Below are positions 12,318 through 21,900 of a stretch of 64,000 nucleotides of DNA, one piece after another. The translations under genes and the position numbers were made by a program. The DNA is taken from the NCBI GenBank assembly GCA_027924585.1, contig BSBM01000232.1, positions 30,713,001-30,777,000 on the forward strand, in the 5' to 3' direction. How positions within the stretch are numbered: position 1 is the first letter of the stretch; the number at the start of each line of letters is the position of its first letter. This DNA comes from Larix kaempferi (taxonomy: Eukaryota; Streptophyta; Pinopsida; Pinales; Pinaceae). The notes beneath the pieces were generated by a model that worked only from the letters and a program-made list of their open reading frames with translations, was not told where the DNA came from and did no database searches.

Positions 12318-13084
12318 CTAATAACTGAAAGGATCAATGTCCTGTGCGAATCTCAACGATGCGATCAAGGTGTTGAAGTCGAGCATGTTAGAAACAACCA
12401 TTTGGAAAGGCACTGAGGATTCCTCTCGAAATGATTCGTAGGCACTCATCATAAATGGTAATGAGTCCAAGACATAGGTACCTCTAGGTCTATCCTCTGG
12501 AATAAATGTGGTTGTCGTCGACAGAGGGAGACCAGCAACTAACAAGGCAATGATTTTTCCTTGATAGGAGCACGAGGTGTAGAACTAAAGTGTTGTAGTA
12601 CTGATGGTAGGACTGACATACTTGTGGGGATGGGAAATAACTGGGTCAAAAAGTGGGTAGACTCAAACTTCCTTTGTTCAGAGCATGATGACATGGTTGA
12701 CCTGGCAGCGTAGGGAACTGACTTGTAGGTGTGGGGATCATTGCTTTGATTGACTGAATGGCATATATTGACTCTGGGGGGGAAGGACGAGCTGATAGGT
12801 GCTGTCGAGGGATTTTCAAGGTGACATACTGTAAAATACTCTGAACAAAGGCGACCAATCATGGGGAAGCTGTCATATGAGTAGATGTGATCTGTCGTGG
12901 CGCCAAGAGGCACCATTGATTCCTTCTTCGTAGTTTTAATGAGCTCCAAGAAGGGATAAAAGTGTGCTCTGAAATGGTATGGTCCTGTGAATTTTGTGAG
13001 CCCAGGACGGCTCATGCTCATGGTTGCTTTCATGTTTAGAGAGTCTGAAAACGGTAAGTGGATTCTATTGGTGTTCTTTTTCAT
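12318..13084 (-). CDS. Unidentified ORF region near the 3' end of the LTR element
   Basis: Two - strand reading frames overlap by a few bases: 13084-12539 (181 codons, starting Met-Lys-Lys) and 12545-12318 (75 codons). They differ by a frameshift, so the ancestral ORF may have been about 255 codons. The protein is rich in Ser, Pro, Thr and His, with no transmembrane segment, zinc knuckle or pol motif that I can see. The first part has aromatic-rich stretches such as GPYHFRAHFYPFLELIK, which hints at a folded region. The position, downstream of gag-protease and before the 3' LTR, is where some plant LTR elements carry an extra ORF. No family is recognised and it may be non-coding by now. Confidence 0.4.
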
Positions 13085-13400
13085 AGTTTAGTCTCCAAGG
13101 CCCGAAAAAGCATAAAACGATGCAGATGGAGAACTCTTCTAGTCGATGTGACTAGAGTATTCCTTTTTCGTAATTAGTCTACAAGGTCCGGAAAAGGGGT
13201 AAACTTATACCAGGTAAACGCCCTTTTAGATACGTTTAACGAGCATGAAAGGAAGCAAGGTTGCTCGGCAATCTTTTCATTGTTTTTAGGAGTCAGAAAA
13301 GAGCTTAACAGAAACTCCCTAAGTGCCTTTTTCGTAAAAAGGGATTGCTCAGCCCGAAAAAGGGATAAAATTATACCGAACAAAAATGGATAGACGGGAG
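13085..13400 (-). repeat. Imperfect repeats with GGCCCGAAAAAG-like core
   Basis: A motif of the form CTTTTTCGTA..TAGTCT..AAGGCCCGAAAAAGGG..TAAA..TTATACC occurs about three times (near 13075-13120, 13160-13215 and 13325-13385). It borders the longer repeats to the right. Function unknown. Confidence 0.55.
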
Positions 13401-13935
13401 CGAGAAAAGGTCTCAAGCGTCATCATGTGTGTGGGATATTGGATCCGGTGACACAAAGATTGTCAAAAGGGGGCTGCGGTTTTGTGGCCCGCAAACCGAG
13501 GCAATGACAGGGCATTTTGCAAAAAATGGCCAAAAATTATGGGCGTGAGAGCGAGAAATGATCTCAAGCATCATCACAAGCGCGGGAAACTGAATCCAGC
13601 GATATAAATATTGTCAACCACGGAGAACGGCAGATGTGGCACGCAAACCGAGGCGACGAGGGGGCATGGAAAAAATGCCCAAAAAATATGTGGGTGAGAG
13701 CGAGAAATGATCTCAAGCATCATCACGAGCGCTGAAAATTGGATCCAACGATATAAGGTTCGTAAAAAACGGACGACGGCCGATGTGGCACGCAAACCAG
13801 GGCGACGAGGGGGCATGGAAAAAATGCCCTAAAAATCTGGATGTGAGAGCGAGAAATGATCTCAAGCATCATCACGAGCGTGGAAAACTGAATCCGATGA
13901 TATAAGACTCGTAAAAAACGGAGGTCATAAGGACT
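13401..13935 (-). repeat. Tandem repeat of about 145 bp, about four copies
   Basis: Copies start with GAGCGAGAAATGATCTCAAG at about 13400, 13549, 13696 and 13846; the last is incomplete. Each carries GCACGCAAACC and GGCGACGAGGGGGCATGG-like blocks and a stretch resembling GAAAACTGAATCC. It is CpG-rich compared with the surrounding DNA. It lies between the gag-protease stop and the unidentified ORF region. Confidence 0.85.
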
Positions 13936-14258
13936 TCGGAATGGTCAAAGCAAATAACTAGGTTAAAAAATTGCTACAAATAAAGGTGAGCCCACCAAGC
14001 CAATGATGCAGTGATGGGGAGAAATGATGACCCACGGGGGGAAATACTATGTGTATAAAATCAAATCGAATATACAACTGGTATGTGACCTCAAAAAATG
14101 GTTGAGATCACGCATGCGAAAAAGTCAGCAGGGTTAATGACCTGCCCCCATGCTATGTGCATGGGGTTTGTGATTGTGGATCACATATGTGTTGGTTTGA
14201 ACGATGGGCTCATTGAGGTGTTGAGATAGAGATGATGGGGAAGGTTCAAAATGATTGA
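13936..14258 (-). other. Element interior between repeat array and gag-protease stop
   Basis: No coding signal. A small repeat of ATGTGCATGGGGTTTGTG-like sequence is seen near 14155-14190. Confidence 0.4.
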
Positions 14259-17200
14259 TCATGCCCCCTTCCCGGGGTCGAGGTAATCTATTATGCCCCC
14301 TAACTCAGAGGTGTCAATGTGGTGCAGATGTTGTCTCAGAGAGAGATCAATAGAGCATTGAGCAACTGCTGGCGGGGTGTTATACCATGAGGCTGTGGGT
14401 CGTGGTGGAATACTGAAGTGATGATATGATGATGGGGGATTCCCTTTGTGGGGTGGATGCCCCCAGTATCTCCGACGAGGATCACGATGATGATGAGTAG
14501 GCAAGGTTTTGGGCCTGCCCCCATGTTGTGGACATGTGGTTTCCTGGTCGATTTGAAAGGGTTGAACCTGTGTGTCAAAGGGATCAATGGAAGGGGCCGA
14601 CCAGACAGAGGGGTATCCAGTGGAAATCATGTAAATGGTGTTAATTTCTTCCGAGGAGGAAGATGGTGGGGGATGAATTTCCTCAATGAGAAGAGGGGAT
14701 ATCTCTAGGTCGACATTATTCAACTCGTACAGTGCTGCTCTGTAATCTGGGAGATCAGGGCAGTGATGTGAATAATGGACGTAGATTCCGCATATTGCAC
14801 AAGGATGGTTTGTGCGTAATGATTTATCACGAGGTTTGGGGTTTGAGTCGATTTTGACAACCGAGATGTTGGGGTCGTCGTCAAGCATTTGCATGTGTTC
14901 CTGTAATACAGGTAACTGTGGACACTGATGGGTTGGATGGCCTAACTCGTCACACAACGAGCATTTGGGAGGAGCACGAAACACGGGGGGAGGTTTAACT
15001 GCCTTGGGTGGGGGTACCGCAGTGTATGGTTGCGGGCCTCTGCCCCCAGTGGGTCTGACGAGTGGAGGGGGGTTCGTCGACGACGAAGGAGTCATGATAC
15101 CGAGAGGTGGTTGGGTAGAAGTAACAATGGGTTGCACCGGTTGCAGGATGACATTTGGTGTCGGCGGAGGAACGGGAGGCGTAATATACCACACGGGTAA
15201 TCCCAATGTTAACCCGGGGAGACTAAGGGTAGCCATAACCGGAGCGCTTACTACGCCCGAAGGAGGGAATAGAAAGGGGATTGTGTGGATGGGTGTAACC
15301 CCAATGTGACTAGGGACCAATGGTGGTTTGGGTAACAAGGAGGGTTGATTACCGGGTGTTTGTGAAAGGGTGCAGAGATTAGCGACGTGGGTCTCCGGTG
15401 ATGGTGGTGGAATGGCCTGGAATGTAGAGGTCATCGGCGCCTCGGAGTAAAGTCCGGGTCCTACCGAGGAAATGAATGAGGTAGGTCCACCACAAACAGG
15501 TTGTTCAACCATGGGGAGAACATTTTTAGGTGTGGCGGGGGCCTTGGGATCGTAATAGGTGAGCTGGTCGACCTTGACCACTCGTCCCTCATGGGGGAAC
15601 TGCATGGTGCGAAATACGGATGAGGCAACAACCCGCATGGCATACATGTAGTTGCGACCAAGTAAAAGGTTATAGTCTAGTTGGGCATTGATGACCTCAA
15701 TGTCAATGAGCACGGTTTTACCCGCCAGTTGGACAGGGACATTGGCTAAAAGACCTTGGGGTTGAGCCGAACGGACGTCGTAGGCTCGTAATGCAGTGGT
15801 GGACTGCTGGAGAGTAGGGGATCCCAACTTCTGCCAAACGAATGTGGACATGACGCATGTGGAGGCCCCTTCATCGATAATGCACCGATGGATGACAAGA
15901 TTCTGAACAGAAACGGAAACTTGGAATGCTAAAGAGGAAGGCAGGCGGGGTTCAGACTGGTCTGAATCGAATGCGATCAACTGTGAATCATTGGGGTCAA
16001 TGGCGCCAATGGCAGAGAGCAAAGTTTTGCGCTGCGAAGGACAGTTTTTCAAAACTTCTAAAGCAGACATGGCTGCAGGAGACTGGGCTAAGTCGTCGAC
16101 AATGTTGTAATTCGACGCAACGCGAGCATTGGGATTACTGTTGATGCGACGAAGTGGGAAGCGAGGTGCTTTGGAAGCGCCATCAAGTGGAGCCGGAGGT
16201 ATACGTAACATTTGATCTGTGGGATTAACGTTAGTGTTTTTGTCGGTGGGAGGGGCTTCAGAGGTGGAGCCATATTGGTTCCGACGGGTTTGGAGGTTGG
16301 CAGCGACAGTCGACATCATCAACAAATGGTGAGTACCTGAATCGAACATGGGTTGATCAGGGGCTGCATAAGTGATCTGCTGTGGTGGCACGTTGCCCTG
16401 AGGGGGGGCTAACGACTGAGTGTTCACTACACCCTAGTTTGGAAAGGGGTTTTGCAGCACCAAGGGTTGATGTTGAGGTGGTGGAGGGTTGGGTGGCTTT
16501 TGAGGAGCCGCTTTCCCTTGACGATGTGCATCGTCGGTCCAGAGTTGCCGAGCTCGTTCCAAATGTGGGCAAGAATGCATGTAATGACCATAGACTCCGC
16601 AGATAGAACAAGGGTGGTTTGTTCTGCTTAGGATTCCGATCCGGATTGCGGTTGGGAGGAGTAGCATTGTTATTCTGTGGAGGATTGGGAGGTGGAGGAC
16701 CTTGCTGATGTTGTTGGTTATTACCGCGGTTACGACCTCTACCACGGTTCTGTTGCGCACCTTGGTTGCGCTGGTTGTTTTGGTTCTGGGGCTGGTTGTG
16801 CTATGTATACACTTGCCCTTGAGCAGTGGGAGGATTTTGGTTCGCCGCAGGTGTGGGAGCAGGTTGTGGTGGATAATAAGCCTGTGGGGCTGGAGGTGGT
16901 CCAGCTGCCTGCTGGGGTTGTTGGTAACCCTGAGCTATTGGATGTGTTGGATTAGCTGGTGCAGCTTGTTGTGGGTACTGCATCTGTTGTGGCGGGAACT
17001 GAATGGGGTTCTATGTAGCAGGTTGGTTATAGTATGTAGGAGGTACATATGATGATGGCGTTTGCCCGTAGCAATGTTGTGGACAAGAGGGTCCATGAAT
17101 GTGATGGGTCTGGTTTGTTGGAGCGTAAGAAGTTGTGGCTCCGGAACTGGATGTAGCCCTAGAGAGGTCTGGGGCGGGCATGGTGCTCACCATGTTGAAG

Positions 17201-18350
17201 GGTTTAGCTTGTGGTGTGATTTGGCCAATAATGCCATCAGCGGCATGTGATGCCCCCGGCGCGTCCCCGCGTGAAGAGTCGCCTCGTGGGGCGTCCGGTA
17301 TGATTGTGTATAGATAACCCGATTGGGCGTAAATGAGATCAAACTGTTGGGCTTTGAGGATGGCCTCTTCTTCAGACTGGGGTCTTTCGGATGCCACATC
17401 CTTCGCAATGAGAGGGAGGAGGGATTTTAGGAACCAATCCAAAAAGATACGGTCGTCTAACTTGATTTTGCAGAGGCTTCGGCGTCGACGCCACTCATGA
17501 ATGTGGTCAGTGATGTGGGTGGCCGTGGTTTGTCTGCAAGACAGTAGGATCTCGACTCCCGTGTCATAGCGGACAGGTAACTGGAAGAATTGCAGGAAGG
17601 TCGAGGCAAGGGAGGTAAAGGAGGCATGCGTCCCATGGGGCTGCTCGATATACCACTTAGCTGCAGAGCCAGTGAAGGTGCGCTGTAATAGACGGAGGCG
17701 GACAGAGTCGTCCACTATGGAGTTGGAGGAACACCATAGATGGAAGGACATGATATGGTTCTGGGGGTCCTCACCTGCCTTGCCCTCAAACTTAGGGATG
17801 TCGAAGGGGAGTTTGGTGGGCATGTGAGGCCACGCAGGATCGTGTTTGATAGGGTCATTGGTGAGTCTGGCTAAGTCTGGTAAGTTCAGACTCGCCATGT
17901 ACGGTAGGCTAGCAGATGTAGTGACGGGGACTGGGACATGCCTAGTCATGGTGGTATGATGTAGGGGTCCAGTAGCGCCTAAAGGTATGCTAGGTATTGC
18001 AGGTATGTGTCCTGCAATAGGTGTGGTTTGGTATGGGCCAGCGCCTCCAAGTGCAACAGGGTTACACTTGGGTTAGGAATAGTAGTGGTGATTCCTGGAA
18101 TCTGGGTTGTGGGAATTAGAGGGGGTGTGACCCCTATGTTGGGCATACCCATAACAAGTGGTGGCCCTGTGTTGGGAATTCCTATAACAGGAGGTGGCCC
18201 TATGTTGGGAATTCCTAAATGTGGAGTGTTGCCCATGTTGGGCATACCCAGGGGGGTGGTTGTTGCCATGGATGGCACTGTAGTAGAAGGGTCTGTAGAC
18301 GTCTCTCCTATGGTGCTGGTAAAGAGTGGATCAAATCGTGTTCCAGACAT
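14259..18350 (-). pseudogene. gag-protease polyprotein of the LTR element, broken
   Basis: In the element's direction the frame starts at 18350 (Met-Ser-Gly-Thr). It runs through a Pro/Gly/Ile-rich N-terminus, a retrotransposon gag domain (about 17880-17300, with FDIPKFEGKAGEDPQNHI and the AAKWYIEQP block) and Gln/Pro-rich linkers to a first CCHC knuckle (about 16610-16569). An aspartic protease follows, with I-I-D-E-G-A at about 15880-15860 and LLLGR at about 15670-15655. A long proline-rich region then leads to two more CCHC knuckles (14963-14922 and 14801-14760) and a stop at 14259. Total about 1360 codons. It is broken by frameshifts near 18060 and near 16630 and by TAG stops at 17011, 16801 and 16434. 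Asp-Glu-Gly in place of the usual Asp-Ser/Thr-Gly in the protease is odd. No RT follows in any frame. Confidence 0.85.
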
Positions 18351-19885
18351 AATGTTGGTTGGGAATAACTCTGTGGGGTTTTCGGATTCTGCCTTTAAAT
18401 CAAATGTGAAGTGAGGTGTGTCAGAATCGGATGACTGTCTAGTTGACCAACGATGTGTCGAGTCAAGGGATAAGGCTCGGCGTCAGTGACGTGGTGAGCC
18501 AAGTAGACTGAACTTTGGGAGTTCGCCCCGTAGACGACGAGAGCGTCTAAAATTCTCAATGGTGAGAAAATAAGTTTTTGTGGAAAAATATGTATGTGTA
18601 AAATGGTAATATATGAAAAACTCAAAACCCTAATGCAACCAAGGGTGCAAGAAGGGGAGTGAAAAATGAAGGCTCTCAGGCCAAAAAATCAACCTCAAAA
18701 CGGGCACTTATCCTAGCAGCTGTGCTACAATAAGTGGAGGGATGCAACAAATGGTCAGAGTACCAACATGAAAACAGCTTCTAGAAAAAATAGGTGTAAC
18801 TAGACCAAAGGTGGGTTGAATCATGCAAACACCTAACTAAAAGTATTGTGAATCAACAAACTATATTCTCTGCAAGGTGATGAAATCCAAGTCAGACAAT
18901 ATTGAGTATTAAGTCCACGGCTAGATATCCCCCTACCGGGAGGGACATCGGGTAATCAATCCTAAAGAATGGCTACTAGGATACTCCGTTCATGACGCGT
19001 CGAGAAAAGGTAAATCTGCCGTTTGGTCCTTGATCGCAATACCCCAATACAGGGATATCCCGAGAACTGCGAATGGTAGCCCTTCGGTTACTAAATGGAT
19101 TTCGGTATTCCACTTAGGCTTCCGGAACCATCCTCGCGACTTCAACCCTCCTAGGGGAGAGGCCTCCCACAAACCGGTTGTGACCGCGCCAATAAGTACT
19201 AAGAGATTTTAGCCCCCTAAATGGACAACTTCTATGTCTCAGATGTAATAACTGAGGGGTGTTATTGGAACACCTATCCCCTCAATACTACCTAGCTACA
19301 AAGTTCTTTTAGTGTTCCCCAAGTGGGGTTAAAAGTGAGTTGAAATTAGGGTAAGTTTTAAGGCTCAATTTAAAACTAGTGTTCGATTGGGTGCACGTGT
19401 GGTATTTTAAACTGAAAATTGAAAAAAGTAAATGCTAAGTATTCAAAAAACAAAGGATCTTTTGAAAACAAAAACAAATTTCATGACTTTTTCAATAAAT
19501 GGAAATTAAATCCTTTTCAAGGACTATTCGAAAAACAAAGGATTTTTCAAACAAGAAAGCAAATAATATAACTTCTTTTCGAAATAAATGGATTTCGTTT
19601 TCAATTATTGCTATGGGCAAAATTTTAAAGAAGCAAACAACAAAAAATTGTAAATCTAGATAAAATGCAAAAATATATCTTTCTTTCAATTGATGAAATT
19701 TTTTAAAAAGACTTCTTTCACATGTGCATTCTAAATAGTAAAATTTTTTGATGGCTGTAAAATAAGCAGGATTTCTAATACTGGAAAATGTGCTATGTGG
19801 GCAAAAAGTACAGTAAGAAATTAATTTTTTAAATGATTCGGCCGAATGAAAAAATTAGCATCGCGGGTTCTGACAGAAAAGCCGC
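18351..19885 (-). other. Leader of the LTR element
   Basis: About 1.5 kb between the gag start and the 33 bp array. It has no long ORF. The part at about 18900-19210 is GC-balanced and looks conserved rather than random, with words such as CCTACCGGGAGGGACATCGG. The part at 19380-19830 is A/T-rich. A long leader of this type is usual in large plant gypsy elements. Confidence 0.5.
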
Positions 19886-20215
19886 GATGGACCGCGCGGG
19901 TTTCTGTCGCACAGTCGCGATGGACCGCGCGGGATTTCGGCGCACTGTCGTGATGGACCACGCGGAAAATGTCCGCGAAGCCGCGCTGTGCAGCGCGCAA
20001 GTAGGCCGCGAAGCCGCGGGGAACCACGCGAAAAAGGGCCGCGCAGTCGCGATGTGCAGCGCGGTAAATGACCGCGAAGCCGCGATGTGCAGCGCGCAAA
20101 AAAGCCGCGAAGCCGTGGGGGACCGCGCAGAAAAAGGCCGAAAAGTCGCGATGGACCGCGCGACTGTCAGGCTAAAAACCGCGAGGCGAAAGCCGTGCAC
20201 GAAAGCCGAAAAATG
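19886..20215 (-). repeat. Strict 33 bp GC-rich tandem repeat (about ten units) in the leader
   Basis: Units begin at 19886, 19919, 19952, 19985, 20018, 20051, 20084, 20117, 20150 and 20183, every 33 bases without an indel. The core is GATGGACCGCGCGG followed by a variable middle and a CCGCGAAGCCGC-like end; the last unit is diverged. The array is rich in CpG and in self-complementary words such as CCGCGCGG. Because 33 is a multiple of three, one frame on each strand stays open across it. On the element's strand this gives an 11-residue Arg/Ala/Ser/Phe-rich repeat within a 123-codon ORF (20200-19829). Confidence 0.92.
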
Positions 20216-20379
20216 AACCCGAAAATTGATAATTCCGGGCTGTTAATGGCAATAGATGGGGCCAATAACTAGAGCAGCAATGGATCTGCTGTCTAGGATG
20301 GAAGATCTATGGATCTAAAGGCTAAAAACTAAATAAAAAACTAAGATTGAAAGCAAAACTTGAGATCTATTGTTCAAAG
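20216..20379 (-). other. Leader segment next to the primer site
   Basis: A short AT-rich stretch between the primer-binding site and the GC-rich array. No motif. Confidence 0.4.
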
Positions 20380-20394
20380 CCAGCAGAGTCGCCA
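20380..20394 (-). other. Primer-binding site, tRNA-Arg type
   Basis: On the - strand the sequence reads TGGCGACTCTGCTGG, five bases after the end of the 5' LTR. It matches the reverse complement of the 3' end of plant tRNA-Arg (TGGCGACTC..CTGGGG from memory) except in the middle. This type of primer site is known from Ogre/Tat-like gypsy elements. Confidence 0.75.
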
Positions 20395-20399
20395 AAAAC

Positions 20400-21123
20400 T
20401 GTTGGCCCGGTTTTGCAACCAGGCTTAGTGTTATGGGCACCTGCTAACTAGTAGCAGCAGTTTCAATAGAATTAAACAAGAAACCAATCTAAACAAAACT
20501 AATCATGGATCTATGTAAGAATATAAGCAAATAATGGAAATATTTTAAAAACAGGAACAAGAAAATATGAAAGAATAAATTTGTATTTAAAAATGGGGCA
20601 AGCTAATGCTTGCAATAGTAATACCTCCAATGGTGAAGGTTGATGTAGAGCAACTCCCAAGATAAGTAGCTCCAAGCTCCAAGAGGTCTCCTCCAAGGTT
20701 GCTTACAATGGGCAAAATACTCAAGGGAGATTTCGGCAGCATGAGGATGAGATAATGGATGGATGTCAAATGAGGAGCCCCTACCACCTTTTTATAGGTT
20801 TTGATGGTGGGGAATACCATTTGTGGTTTTGTGGAAACCAAATGGTATTGACCAACATGGTTTAGGTACTTTTCCCTCTTTTTTCCTTTTTTGAATAAAA
20901 TTAATATTTTTATTCCCTTTTTAATATTTTTGGGAATTTGGACCCTTTTTGAGGGTTTTTTTATGCTTTTTAGGAAAAAATAATCTTTTTTAGTGGGAAA
21001 AGGGGTGTACTCCGGTCTTTTGGTGACCTTTTGTTGGTTTCAGAGGCTCAGATGGTGAAAAAGTGGACAAATGAGTCATGTGAATAGGGAAATGAGCTAG
21101 TGAGCACTTTTTCGGTGTTAACA
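20400..21123 (-). repeat. Right LTR (5' LTR of the element)
   Basis: 724 bp, ends TG..CA with TGTTAACACC at its start in the element's direction and CCAACA at its end. Partner of 11004-11724, followed by the target duplication at 21124-21128. Confidence 0.93.
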
Positions 21124-21128
21124 ACCAC

Positions 21129-21900
21129 AGCAATGGTAACCACAAACCATGCAAAGAAATAATGGCAAATTTATTCTTTTTCAAACCCGTGGATGGGAAA
21201 ATTGGACAAAAAATATTCAATCTGGAAGGAAGAAAATGCTTGGTGTTGGAGTTTACACATAATCTAAATTCTTGCAACATATTATGTGAATGAAGACTTG
21301 AGCAAGGGAAAAAAAATTAAAAAATTGTGTGACAAGAATGGAATATATAATTGATTATTAGTCAACTAATAAAGAACAGGTAAAAGCAAGACAAATTACA
21401 TTAATATATGTTTCAGAGCATACTATTGGTTATTTCCGCTGAACTTGTTGAGTTTTGCACAATCATGATTATGACAACTGGCCATAAGAGAAAATTAAAA
21501 AAAGCATTAGTTGATGCAAGAAGACAAAGACTATGTAGACAATGGGCTCTGTTGAAATTGCAAATAGCAAGTTCTGTACTATCTTAAGGAAAAGAGAATA
21601 TCAAAGATATGACAAATGTGCAGTTGAATCTAGGTAGAGGTCTACAGTATAGGTCAAAGATGAGGCAACAACAAGAAAACAATGATACTTGATTCTACAT
21701 TTCTTCCTATATTTGATTCTCTTAGCTCTACATTTCTTCAATGCTTTGTTCTTGTGAAACCTTGATACACATTTTGCAATAACAAAATGAAGGAACTGAA
21801 CAAATTTTATAGCTGGAAGATGCAAAGTACAATTGCTTTGGATGAAGGGCATGTATAGGTACAGTCTTCTAATTCGAGTTCTGAAGAAATCCTTGTTGAT
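21129..21900. repeat. Remainder of the third tandem unit, displaced by the LTR element
   Basis: Sequence from ACAGCAATGGTAACCA onward matches the full unit at 10181-10960, including the AATCTAAATTCTTG and GACAAATGTGCAGTTGAAT blocks. The 10.1 kb insertion split this copy. The 3' part of the unit contains a small insertion with repeated TTCTACATTTCTTC words at about 21690-21745. Confidence 0.75.

Larger units (their letters stand above)
11004..21123 (-). mobile_element. Non-autonomous LTR retrotransposon carrying only gag-protease
   Basis: The element is 10,120 bp, oriented on the - strand. In its own direction it has: 5' LTR (21123-20400), primer site (20394-20380), a leader of about 2 kb with a GC-rich 33 bp array, gag-protease frame (18350-14259), two arrays of tandem repeats, an unidentified ORF region (13084-12318), polypurine-like tract and 3' LTR (11724-11004). 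No reverse transcriptase, RNase H or integrase motif can be found in any frame between the LTRs. LTRs differ by roughly 17 substitutions and a few length changes over about 720 bp, so the copy is not very recent. The tRNA-Arg-like primer site and gag type suggest the Ty3/gypsy Tat/Ogre-like side, which is inference. It inserted into a host tandem repeat. Confidence 0.9.

Noticed and set aside
14448-15309. + strand Gly/Val-rich ORFs opposite the gag-protease frame
   Set aside because: They are antisense shadows of the Pro/Thr-rich gag-protease coding sequence.
19833-20216. + strand 127-codon ORF through the 33 bp array
   Set aside because: It is open only because the unit is a multiple of three and GC-rich; it is antisense to the element. 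The array is reported instead.
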